Source of the DNA: Dehalococcoidia bacterium
GTDB taxonomy: Bacteria; Chloroflexota; Dehalococcoidia; UBA2979
NCBI GenBank assembly: GCA_018700215.1
Contig: JABIST010000140.1
Coordinates: 1 to 9,512, forward strand
Direction: 5' to 3'
Length of the DNA stretch: 9,512 nucleotides
Made by a program: the position numbers and the translations under genes. The notes beneath the pieces are model-generated. The model had not been told where the DNA came from and searched no databases. It worked only from the letters and a program-made list of their open reading frames with translations. Below, one piece after another: positions 1-6,065 of the stretch. How positions within the stretch are numbered: the first letter of the stretch is position 1; every line of letters starts with the position of its first letter.

Positions 1-1075
1 CCAGCCGCGCCAACCCCTCGTCCGCCATCGCCACCGTCCCCAGCTCACCTCCGAGGTCCGGCGACCGCAGCCCAGCCTCGACCACATCCGCCACTGCCTG
101 CTCGATAGCCTGCGCCTCGTCTTCGAGACCACACGAGTGCCGCAGCAGCATCGCCGTGCACAGAATCATCGCCAGCGGGTTCGCGATGCCCTGGCCCATG
201 ATGTCCGGTGCCGAACCATGGATCGGCTCGTACATCCCCAGCGCCGTACCCGCCTCGCCCGGCGTACTCAGCGACGCCGAAGCCAGCATCCCCATCGACC
301 CGATCAGCATCGAACCCTCGTCCGTGATGATGTCCCCAAACATGTTCCCCGCGATCACCACATCGAAGTCGCGCGGCCGACGGATCAGATGCATCGTCAT
401 CGCATCCACCAGCACGTCCTCGTACTCAACGTCCGGGAACTCCTCCCGCACCTCGTGCACCACCTCGCGCCACAGCCGCGACGACTCCAGCACGTTCGCC
501 TTGTCCACGCTCGTCAGCTTGTTCCGACGCTCCTGCGCCAGCTTGAACCCCAGCCGAGCCACCCGCTCCACTTCGTCCTCGCGGTAGTAGATCGTGTCCA
601 CCGCCGCCCGCAGCCCGTCCTCCGTCCGACGCTCCTTCGGGCTTCCGAAGTAGGCCCCGCTCGTCAGCTCCCGAATCACCATGATGTCCGTGCCCTCGAG
701 CACCTCGCGCTTGATCGACGAAGCATCCAGCAGCGCCGGAATCGCCTTGATCGGCCGCAGGTTCCCCCACAGATCCAGCTCGGACCGCAGCGCCAGCAAC
801 CCCTGTTCAGGTCGCACCGGCGCCGTCGGATCGTCCCACTTCGGCCCGCCCACCGCGCCAAACAGCACCGCATCCGAATTGCGCGCCGCCTCAATCGTCT
901 CCGGCCGCACCGCCACCCCGTGCGCATCAATGCAGGCGCCGCCAACCACGTCCTCGGTCAGCCGGAACACATGCTCGAACCGCTCGCCCACCAGCTCCAG
1001 CGCCCGCACACCTTCGGCCGTCACCTCCGGCCCAATCCCGTCACCCGGCAACACAAGAATGTCGAAGCTAGCCAT
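1..1075 (-). CDS. leuB: 3-isopropylmalate dehydrogenase, C-terminus cut by window edge
   Basis: This enzyme oxidatively decarboxylates 3-isopropylmalate to 2-oxoisocaproate with NAD+ in cytoplasmic leucine biosynthesis. I read 358 codons from ATG 1075 to the window edge with no stop; full-length LeuB is about 350-365 residues, so only a few residues should be missing. The N-terminus has the family signature LPGDGIGPEV (residues 9-18). Expected substrate residues are present: R97, R107, R135 in IRELTSG, Y142, the K192 region (SVDKANVLE), and the metal-binding aspartates D224 (VDAMTMHL), D248 and D252 (NMFGDIITDE). The nucleotide-binding region reads YEPIHGSAPDI (282-292). The close relatives isocitrate and tartrate dehydrogenase are less likely, because length, the RELT motif and the VDAMTMHL motif match LeuB. 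A Shine-Dalgarno-like AGAGGA lies about 9 bases upstream of the ATG. No other leucine gene is in view. Confidence 0.96.
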   Translation of the reverse strand, partial: MASFDILVLPGDGIGPEVTAEGVRALELVGERFEHVFRLTEDVVGGACIDAHGVAVRPETIEAARNSDAVLFGAVGGPKWDDPTAPVRPEQGLLALRSELDLWGNLRPIKAIPALLDASSIKREVLEGTDIMVIRELTSGAYFGSPKERRTEDGLRAAVDTIYYREDEVERVARLGFKLAQERRNKLTSVDKANVLESSRLWREVVHEVREEFPDVEYEDVLVDAMTMHLIRRPRDFDVVIAGNMFGDIITDEGSMLIGSMGMLASASLSTPGEAGTALGMYEPIHGSAPDIMGQGIANPLAMILCTAMLLRHSCGLEDEAQAIEQAVADVVEAGLRSPDLGGELGTVAMADEGLARL

Positions 1076-1125
1076 GAACAGCGGTCCTCTCGGCAACAGG
1101 CAGTGGTCAGTCGATACGAGGCGTG

Positions 1126-1154
1126 ATTCTACCCCGCACCTGCCGTTCGCTCAG
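1126..1154 (-). promoter_or_regulatory. candidate leuB promoter
   Basis: On the minus strand a TAGAAT hexamer (1131-1126) matches the -10 consensus at five of six positions. It lies about 50 bases before the leuB ATG, which would give a leader of about 44 bases. The -35 candidate at a 17-base spacing, CTGAGC (1154-1149), matches at only three positions. This is therefore a weak prediction based mainly on the -10 box. Confidence 0.3.
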
Positions 1155-1238
1155 CACGCTGCAGCGCGACGCTCCGCGCCCCGGCGGCGAAGGCCGCTCG
1201 GAGTCTTCTGCGATCCCCGGGGGAGGGTGGGCGGAATC

Positions 1239-1281
1239 GCTCCCAACGGGAGCCAGACAAGCATCGCGAGCGCCGCTCGCG
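1239..1281 (-). terminator. two tandem GC-rich hairpins after the PDZ gene, possible terminator
   Basis: On the minus strand, 27 bases after the PDZ gene stop, there is a 7-bp perfect stem with a 3-base loop (1281-1265). A second hairpin follows, with a 6-bp stem GCTCCC/GGGAGC and loop GTT (1253-1239). Neither is followed by a T-run, so a classical intrinsic terminator is not supported. The position between the operon end and leuB suggests transcript end protection or a U-less terminator. This is inference from position and folding only. Confidence 0.4.
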
Positions 1282-1307
1282 TCCTTCGTAGCTCTCTCGT
1301 GCGCGGT

Positions 1308-2681
1308 CTACCCCGCCACCACCACCAGCACCGCGTTCAGGTTCTCGTCCGCCACCACGGAGGCAACTCCGCCTACTTGGGCTGCCCCGCCGACGAACAG
1401 CGTCGCGTTGGTGATCGTCAGCCGAATCGGGCCGCGTACGCCCGTCAACACGATCGACGCATCACCCAGCTCGGAGACACTCCCTGAGTACACCGTCGCA
1501 TCAGCCAACTGTCCGCTCGCATCCAGCTCATCCAAATCAGCGAACAGCCGCGCCAGCACCTGATCCACTACCTGCTGCCCGAGTCCCGAAACTGCGTCTC
1601 CTTCGAGATCGGCGAACAGCCGCATCATCAGCTGTTCCACCAACTCATCCGTCTGACGCGAGAAAGAGTCACTCTCAATCTGCTCAGACAATCTCATCAG
1701 CAGACGCTCTACCACCTGTTCCACAACCTCCTGCGGTATCTCTGGCGCCCCCGGCGACTGCGCGGTCCCGGGCGGCACGATCGGGAACAGCTCCCCGGGG
1801 CGAATGCTGAACACCACGTCCAGCTCCCGCTCTCGCCCGTCCCGCAACACCGTGAACTCCACTGCGGAACCAACCTCATCCGGTGGCTCATCACCGCTCA
1901 GATCGAACACCGGCAACGCCTCGTGCAACTGATCGATCGTCCGCACCCGGTCGCGTTCCACCTTCGTGATCACGTCGCCCTCACGGAACCCCGCCTCCGC
2001 CGCGGCCGAACCGGGCAACACCGCCATCACCTGCAGGCCGTCCGATGTCTGCACCACCGAAACACCCAGCGTCGGTCGCAGTCGCGACGAATCGAACACA
2101 TCCGGCCCCGCCGGCTGCCGTCCGTTACCTCGATGGAAATTGAACCCCTGGCCGCCGTTTCCAGGTGCGCTACCCGGTATCGCCTGCTGCCGCCCGTTTC
2201 GCTCGTTGGTGACAAACGGCTCCAACCGCCGCACATCCAGCGTCAGCTCGTCGCCGCCCCGCTCAATCGTCAGTTCATACTCGTCCCCCGGGGCGATTTC
2301 CCAGATCGCCTCCCGCAGCTCATCCACATCGCGCACCCGCTCGCCGTCCACCTCGCGAATCTCATCGTCACGCCGCAGCCCCGCCTCGTCCGCCGGCATC
2401 CCCGGAGTCACCTCCGCCACCACCAGCTCATCAAACTCCGCGAACAGCACCCCCAGCACCACGCCGTTCGATTGGAATCCGCTGCCATCGAACCGGAATC
2501 GATCGCCGGTCCCCGGAGAGCGCTCCGTCACCTGCTGTCCGAAGTCATCCTCGTCGTCCGAGAACTGATCGATCGCCACCAACGCCCAGCCCAGCAGCGC
2601 CACCAACGCCACCGCGCCAACCACCAGCGGCCACTGGTTCCGGCTCAACCAACTTGCCCGGGGCGTCCCGTCCGTCGTCAT
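1308..2681 (-). CDS. membrane-anchored protein with two PDZ domains
   Basis: A 457-residue protein of unknown specific function. After a short N-terminal cytoplasmic stretch comes one membrane segment (about 19-36), so most of the protein should be outside the membrane. Two PDZ domains follow: residues about 75-152 (PGMPADEAGLRRDDEI) and about 204-292 (PGSAAAEAGFREGDVI). Both have the usual carboxylate-loop and helix pattern of HtrA-type PDZ domains, but there is no trypsin-like or metalloprotease domain. Residues 317-385 contain three similar amphipathic helical units (VVEQVVERLLMRL, LVEQLMMRLFADL, VVDQVLARLFADL). Residues about 392-456 look beta-rich and somewhat like DUF5666, a tentative assignment. 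The ATG overlaps the stop of the upstream histidine kinase gene (ATGA), with AGGAG about 9 bases ahead, so it is translationally coupled. A role as scaffold, or as substrate or signal sensor for the kinase, is inferred from context. Confidence 0.88.
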   Translation of the reverse strand: MTTDGTPRASWLSRNQWPLVVGAVALVALLGWALVAIDQFSDDEDDFGQQVTERSPGTGDRFRFDGSGFQSNGVVLGVLFAEFDELVVAEVTPGMPADEAGLRRDDEIREVDGERVRDVDELREAIWEIAPGDEYELTIERGGDELTLDVRRLEPFVTNERNGRQQAIPGSAPGNGGQGFNFHRGNGRQPAGPDVFDSSRLRPTLGVSVVQTSDGLQVMAVLPGSAAAEAGFREGDVITKVERDRVRTIDQLHEALPVFDLSGDEPPDEVGSAVEFTVLRDGRERELDVVFSIRPGELFPIVPPGTAQSPGAPEIPQEVVEQVVERLLMRLSEQIESDSFSRQTDELVEQLMMRLFADLEGDAVSGLGQQVVDQVLARLFADLDELDASGQLADATVYSGSVSELGDASIVLTGVRGPIRLTITNATLFVGGAAQVGGVASVVADENLNAVLVVVAG

Positions 2682-4123
2682 GATCGCCGCTCCTCGTTCG
2701 CCCCATCTGACTGATCTACAGATGCCAACGGCCCATCAATCGGCAACCGCACCGTGAACGTCGTCCCGTCGCTCGCCGATGAACGCACCTGCGTCACCCC
2801 GCCGTGCGCCTGTACTAGCTCGTGCACAATCGCGAGCCCCAGGCCACTGTGCCGCCCGTCACTCCGCGCCTGATCCGCCTGGTAGAACCGATCGAACACC
2901 TGCGGCAATCCCTCTGGCGGAATCGGCTCGCCGTCATTGTGCACCTCAATCCCCACCTCGCCGGGAAGCTGGAACGTCCGCAACTGCACCTCGGCGTCAC
3001 GCGGCGAGAAGCGGATCGCGTTGTCCACCAGGTTCGCCAGCACCTGCTCCAATCGCCGACCGTCAGCGCGCACCTCCGCGCCGTCCAGCTCCAGTAAAAT
3101 CGAAACTCCCGCCTCACCAGATTGGAATCGGAACCGCGACGCCGTGTCCGAAACAATCGCATCCACATCCACCTGATCGAACACCGAGCGCAGCGTCCCC
3201 GCCTCGATCTGGGACAGGTACAGCAAGTCATCCACCAACACGCGAATCCGCTCGGTCTCGCTCAACACCACCTCGGACATCTCGGTGTAGTCCTCGGGTC
3301 CCTTCGCCAAGCCGTCCACCATCGCCTGCGAGAACCCCTGAATCGAAGTCAACGGTGTCTTCAGCTCGTGCGACACATTCGCCACCAGCTCACGCATCGC
3401 CTCGTTGCTCCGTGCCACCTGCGACGACATCTGATTGAACGCCGTCGCCAGTTGCCCAATCTCATCGCGGCCCTCACCCGTAATCCGCTGATCCAGATCG
3501 CCTGCTGCCATCGCCCGCGAGGCACGCGTCATCTCCCGCACCGGCGTGGTAATCCGCGCCGCAAACAGAAATGCGAAGAGCACGGCCACCACGCTCGCTG
3601 CCGCGCCCGCAGTCGACAGCCGTGGGAGCAACGCAGACCACGCTGCGGTCACATCGCCTGCTGGCACCGCCAGCACCGTCCGCGCCAGACTCACCTCCTC
3701 GGACGGCGTGAACAAATAGAGATCAGAACCCTGTGCGCTCATCCGAATCGACTGGAACGACTCCATCTGCCCGCTCACGGCCGGTCTGGCCTCGGGGAGC
3801 TGCAGCGTCAAACCCAACATCTCTCGTTTCGGGTGCGTATCAATCACCACCCGCTCAGAAGAATCCAACACCAGCACCCGCACGTTGTAGCGGACCGCCG
3901 TCTCCTGCAACTTCGCCGCAATCACCTCCTGCGGCCAACCCAGCAGCACCATCTCTCGCGTACTGCCAGCAATTGGCCCCACCAGCAGACCAATCCGCTG
4001 CTCGGCCGCGTCAGCCTGCTGCTGCCGCAGCAACAACACAAAACCTGATGCAGAAAGAAACAGCGTCAGCCCAATGACAATCCCGAACCCCGCCAACAGC
4101 CGAAAACGAAAACTACCCAGCAT
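2678..4123 (-). CDS. sensor histidine kinase, HAMP/HisKA/HATPase
   Basis: A 481-residue membrane histidine kinase of the two-component type. Two membrane segments (about 10-32 and 169-190) flank an extracytoplasmic sensor region of about 135 residues. Next comes a HAMP linker (about 187-240). The HisKA dimerisation domain has the phospho-acceptor His252 in VSHELKTPLTSIQGF. The ATPase domain has the N box with N368 (LANLVDNAIRFSP), a G1-type motif HNDGEPIPPE (395-404), an F box QVFDRFYQAD, and a G2 motif SGLGLAIVHELV (426-437). All catalytic elements are present. It should autophosphorylate and pass the phosphate to the response regulator encoded 5 bp upstream, and its stop overlaps the PDZ gene start by 4 bp. 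The signal cannot be read from the sequence; the sensor region matches no ligand-binding family I recognise. The layout resembles the PhoR/ResE/WalK-like class, but no specific name is justified. Confidence 0.95.
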   Translation of the reverse strand: MLGSFRFRLLAGFGIVIGLTLFLSASGFVLLLRQQQADAAEQRIGLLVGPIAGSTREMVLLGWPQEVIAAKLQETAVRYNVRVLVLDSSERVVIDTHPKREMLGLTLQLPEARPAVSGQMESFQSIRMSAQGSDLYLFTPSEEVSLARTVLAVPAGDVTAAWSALLPRLSTAGAAASVVAVLFAFLFAARITTPVREMTRASRAMAAGDLDQRITGEGRDEIGQLATAFNQMSSQVARSNEAMRELVANVSHELKTPLTSIQGFSQAMVDGLAKGPEDYTEMSEVVLSETERIRVLVDDLLYLSQIEAGTLRSVFDQVDVDAIVSDTASRFRFQSGEAGVSILLELDGAEVRADGRRLEQVLANLVDNAIRFSPRDAEVQLRTFQLPGEVGIEVHNDGEPIPPEGLPQVFDRFYQADQARSDGRHSGLGLAIVHELVQAHGGVTQVRSSASDGTTFTVRLPIDGPLASVDQSDGANEERRS

Positions 4124-4128
4124 CGCAA

Positions 4129-4827
4129 TTAGCCTGCGTCGGCGGTCGGGACAAACTTGTAGCCCACACCCCAGACCGTCTCAATCGAAGGCTGCCCAGC
4201 CTTCAACTTGTCCCGCAACCACGCCACATGAACATCAATCGTCCGCGAATCGCCGTAGAAGTCTTCACCCCACACCATCGCCAGCAGCCGCTCGCGATCC
4301 AGCGCCACGTTTGGGTGGCGCATGAACGCCTCTAGCAGATCAAACTCCCGCTGGCGTAGCCGCACCCGCTCACCCGCCACCACCACGTCGCGGCTGGACG
4401 GGTCCAGCGTCACATCATCAATCGTCACCGCGGCCGGTTCATCGCCCCCAACCGTCTGATCCCACTCACGACGCCGCAGCACCGCCTTCACCCGCGCCAC
4501 CAGTTCCCGCGGATTGAACGGCTTCGTAATGTAGTCGTCGGCCCCCATCTCCAGGCCCACAATCTTGTCCACGTCCTCGGACCGCGCCGTCAGCATGATC
4601 ACCGGCACATCGGACGTCTTCCGGATCTCCGTGCACACCTCAAAGCCACCCAGCTCGGGCATCATCAAATCCAGCAGCACCAGGTCCGGAAGCTCTGTCG
4701 CAAAACGATCAAGCGCCTCGCGCCCGTCATGCGCCACCACAACCTCGTAGCCCTCCTGTCGAAGGTACAGCCGAAGCAACTTCGTGATGTTCTGCTCGTC
4801 GTCGGCAACAAGAATCTTGGCGGTCAT
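4129..4827 (-). CDS. OmpR/PhoB-family response regulator
   Basis: A 232-residue DNA-binding response regulator. The receiver domain (1-118) has the acidic pair D9/D10, the phospho-acceptor Asp53 in LVLLDLMMPELGG, T80 in IMLTAR and K102 in YITKPF. A winged-helix DNA-binding domain (about 133-226) has the typical LRQREFDLLEAFMRHP, the recognition-helix region RTIDVHVAWLRDKL and the wing IETVWGVGYKF. It is first in a three-gene operon and the likely partner of the kinase encoded next. The ATG at 4827 starts exactly where family members start (MTAKILVADDEQ), but no Shine-Dalgarno sequence precedes it. A TATCCT -10-like hexamer lies 6 bases upstream, so the message may be leaderless. Target genes are unknown; autoregulation is common in this family but not shown here. 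Confidence 0.96.
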   Translation of the reverse strand: MTAKILVADDEQNITKLLRLYLRQEGYEVVVAHDGREALDRFATELPDLVLLDLMMPELGGFEVCTEIRKTSDVPVIMLTARSEDVDKIVGLEMGADDYITKPFNPRELVARVKAVLRRREWDQTVGGDEPAAVTIDDVTLDPSSRDVVVAGERVRLRQREFDLLEAFMRHPNVALDRERLLAMVWGEDFYGDSRTIDVHVAWLRDKLKAGQPSIETVWGVGYKFVPTADAG

Positions 4828-4833
4828 CAGTGA

Positions 4834-4839
4834 AGGATA
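4834..4839 (-). promoter_or_regulatory. candidate -10 box of the two-component operon
   Basis: The minus strand reads TATCCT followed by TCACTG and then the response regulator ATG. Transcription normally starts about 6-8 bases after a -10 box, so the transcript would begin at or near the ATG. No convincing -35 box is seen 16-18 bases upstream. The prediction rests on the TANNNT pattern and the absence of a ribosome binding site. Confidence 0.3.
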
Positions 4840-4886
4840 GTCGAAGTCATGAGGCGCCCCGGTGAGATGAAAGGGGGGTGGAGGTT

Positions 4887-4985
4887 GGGGCCAGGTCTAA
4901 TCACCCGAAGGCAATCCCGTTGTCGTTCGCAACCGCTCCCACCACATACTCTTTTCGGCGAACGACGCCGGTTCAACCTGGCCCC
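4887..4985. repeat. 99-bp element with nested perfect inverted repeats
   Basis: The outer arms GGGGCCAGGT (4887-4896) and ACCTGGCCCC (4976-4985) are perfect 10-bp inverted repeats. Inside are perfect 9-bp arms GTCGTTCGC (4922-4930) and GCGAACGAC (4958-4966). Read on the minus strand, a third small hairpin with a UUCG tetraloop (around 4901-4914, with wobble pairs) fits between them, giving a three-way-junction shape. It could be a structured leader RNA of the response regulator operon, a small RNA, or a small palindromic repeat element. I recognise no known riboswitch, tRNA, SRP RNA or tmRNA in it. Confidence 0.5.
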
Positions 4986-5073
4986 TTCCAGATCTCAGAA
5001 TGAACCACACCCATTGCCGCACCACAATCGAAGTGTAAATAAACCGTGATCCTCTCTGACACACTAGGAAACC

Positions 5074-5108
5074 CCAGCAAAATTGGGCCCTGCTGGCAGA
5101 ACTTTGCT
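5074..5108 (-). promoter_or_regulatory. alternative stem pair, possible switch
   Basis: On the minus strand, the segment at 5081-5074 can pair with CCAGCA (5096-5091) in a 6-bp stem or with AGCAAA (5108-5103) in another 6-bp stem. The two pairings share bases and exclude each other, as in attenuators. Neither stem is followed by a T-run, and no leader peptide is seen. Support is from pairing only. Confidence 0.22.
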
Positions 5109-5201
5109 CGCTGGAACACCACAGATCGCCCGAAGAGCGCGGCAGACTCGCCGTCAGTTCCGGGGGCAAACACCCCACCCCCGCTTCCAGCCCACCCCCG
5201 C

Positions 5202-5228
5202 ACAAGCAAAACGGGCGCCTCGCGCCCG
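5202..5228 (-). terminator. intrinsic terminator of the flagellar/csrA operon
   Basis: On the minus strand there is a perfect 7-bp GC-rich stem CGGGCGC/GCGCCCG with loop GAG, followed directly by TTTTGCTTG. The hairpin begins about 68 bases after the csrA stop. Stem, short loop and T-run match the classical Rho-independent form. It separates the flagellar operon from the downstream two-component operon. Confidence 0.82.
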
Positions 5229-5296
5229 CTCACCAACTCAATCCGCCGTCAACACAGGGCCGGGTGCCACCTCCGCACCCCGCAGCCAAACAAAGC

Positions 5297-5530
5297 TTAG
5301 GGTGCCGGCCGCCGCAATCGCCGCAAATGCTCCGCACTCGTCGCCGAATATGCCGCCGCCTCGCGATTCTCGCCCGCTACCTCTTCCAGCAGCTCCTCGC
5401 GCAGCACCGTAATCTCCCGAGGCGCATCAACGCCCAGCTTCACCCGCTCACCATCAATCGAAAGCACGCGAACAATCACATTGCGATCAATCACAATCGC
5501 CTGTTCCACCTTGCGGGTCAGAATCAGCAT
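5297..5530 (-). CDS. csrA: carbon storage regulator, translational regulator CsrA
   Basis: A 77-residue RNA-binding protein that, as a dimer, binds GGA motifs in mRNA leaders and usually blocks ribosome access. The start MLILTRKVEQAIVI and the core VKLGVDAPREITVLREEL match the family. Key RNA-contact positions L4, R6 and R44 are conserved; the common His43 is Leu here, and the usual GESI after LTRK is replaced by VEQAI. The C-terminal tail after residue 52 is longer than in Escherichia coli (61 residues) and ends in the basic stretch HLRRLRRPAP. It lies 48 bp after fliW, whose product in Bacillus and Campylobacter binds and inhibits CsrA. The ribosome site GGGAGG is 7 bases from the ATG and sits in a hairpin that resembles a CsrA site. 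Confidence 0.95.
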   Translation of the reverse strand: MLILTRKVEQAIVIDRNVIVRVLSIDGERVKLGVDAPREITVLREELLEEVAGENREAAAYSATSAEHLRRLRRPAP

Positions 5531-5534
5531 GGCG

Positions 5535-5548
5535 AGGCCTCCCTGCCT
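5535..5548 (-). promoter_or_regulatory. csrA leader hairpin with GGA loop, candidate CsrA autoregulatory site
   Basis: On the minus strand, AGGC (5548-5545) and GCCT (5538-5535) form a perfect 4-bp stem around the hexaloop AGGGAG. The loop holds the Shine-Dalgarno of csrA. High-affinity CsrA sites are known to present a hexaloop of the form ARGGAU; this one matches five of six positions. Binding here would cover the csrA ribosome site. Autoregulation is inferred. Confidence 0.5.
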
Positions 5549-5578
5549 ACAGCCAATGCAACGGAACTCGAAGGAGTT

Positions 5579-6025
5579 CTAAGCTGCCAGAGCTATCCCA
5601 GAGAGAATCGGTCGTCGCAGCGGCTGTCCGGAGTCCTGCAGCACAATTTGTCGCACCAGGTGCGAGCGAAGGCACAGCACCAGCGGCGCCACCATGTTCG
5701 CCGTGATCTCGTCCGGGTCGTCACGCAGCGTCAGAATGCACCGCACAACCGCATCTTCCGGAGTCGCCATCCCCAGTTCCTGTGCGTCACCATCAGGCAA
5801 CTCAAAGGCGTAGTCCGGCTCGAACAGGAACGGCTCCAGCAGCGCGAACGCCACATCTGGATCCTCTACCGACTGCAGCCACTCCACCGGCGACTCGTCC
5901 TCTGAGATCAACGCGAATCGTCGGTTCTCCTCGAATCCGCCCAGCGGCGGGTCGAAAACGAACAACTGATCCTCGGAGACCTCAATCGTCTCCTTGTTGC
6001 CCAACCGCTTCGTCGTAATCTGCAT
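5579..6025 (-). CDS. fliW: flagellar assembly factor FliW
   Basis: A 148-residue cytoplasmic protein of the FliW family. In Bacillus subtilis FliW binds either flagellin or CsrA, so that free flagellin releases FliW to inhibit CsrA and adjusts flagellin synthesis. Family features are visible in order: FDPPLGGFEENRRFALI (24-40), corresponding to the F-P-x-G-x-x-G-F-E motif; SPVEWLQSVEDPDVAFALLE (45-64); DEITANMVAPLVLCLRS (105-121); and RQIVLQDS near the end. The length is typical. Position directly before csrA is the commonest arrangement of this pair. AGAGGA lies about 9 bases before the ATG. The gap of 40 bp to the preceding fliL-like gene fits one operon. No flagellin gene, the usual third partner, is in the window. 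Confidence 0.95.
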   Translation of the reverse strand: MQITTKRLGNKETIEVSEDQLFVFDPPLGGFEENRRFALISEDESPVEWLQSVEDPDVAFALLEPFLFEPDYAFELPDGDAQELGMATPEDAVVRCILTLRDDPDEITANMVAPLVLCLRSHLVRQIVLQDSGQPLRRPILSGIALAA

Positions 6026-6065
6026 CGTCAGTTCCTCTCCCAGGCCCAGCTAAGGGCAAGTCGTA

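Larger units (their letters stand above)
4828..5201. other. gene-free spacer between the csrA terminator and the two-component operon
   Basis: No credible coding sequence is seen in this stretch. The open frames that cross it have biased composition, no recognisable motif and no good ribosome binding site. It holds a nested inverted-repeat element (4887-4985), a pair of mutually exclusive stems (5074-5108) and an AT-rich patch (5032-5044) in otherwise GC-rich DNA. On the minus strand it forms the upstream region of the response regulator gene. Confidence 0.6.

Noticed and set aside
137..1126. Long plus-strand open frames over leuB and similarly over the other minus-strand genes
   Set aside because: They are mirror frames of GC-rich genes, with Arg/His/Pro-rich translations and no motif.
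1221..1232. AGGGTGG on the plus strand, like part of a T-box riboswitch, near leuB
   Set aside because: It is on the strand opposite to leuB, and no specifier loop or antiterminator pairing is seen.
4962..4985. GGTTCAA followed by CTGGCCCC and TTCCA, like the 3' end of a tRNA, with GGGGCCA at 4887 as a possible acceptor arm
   Set aside because: The T-stem does not pair, there is no D or anticodon arm at the right spacing, and the total span of 99 bases is wrong for a normal tRNA.
4897..5205. Open frame of 102 residues on the minus strand in the spacer
   Set aside because: No recognisable motif, no convincing ribosome site, composition unlike the real genes, and it crosses the inverted-repeat structures.
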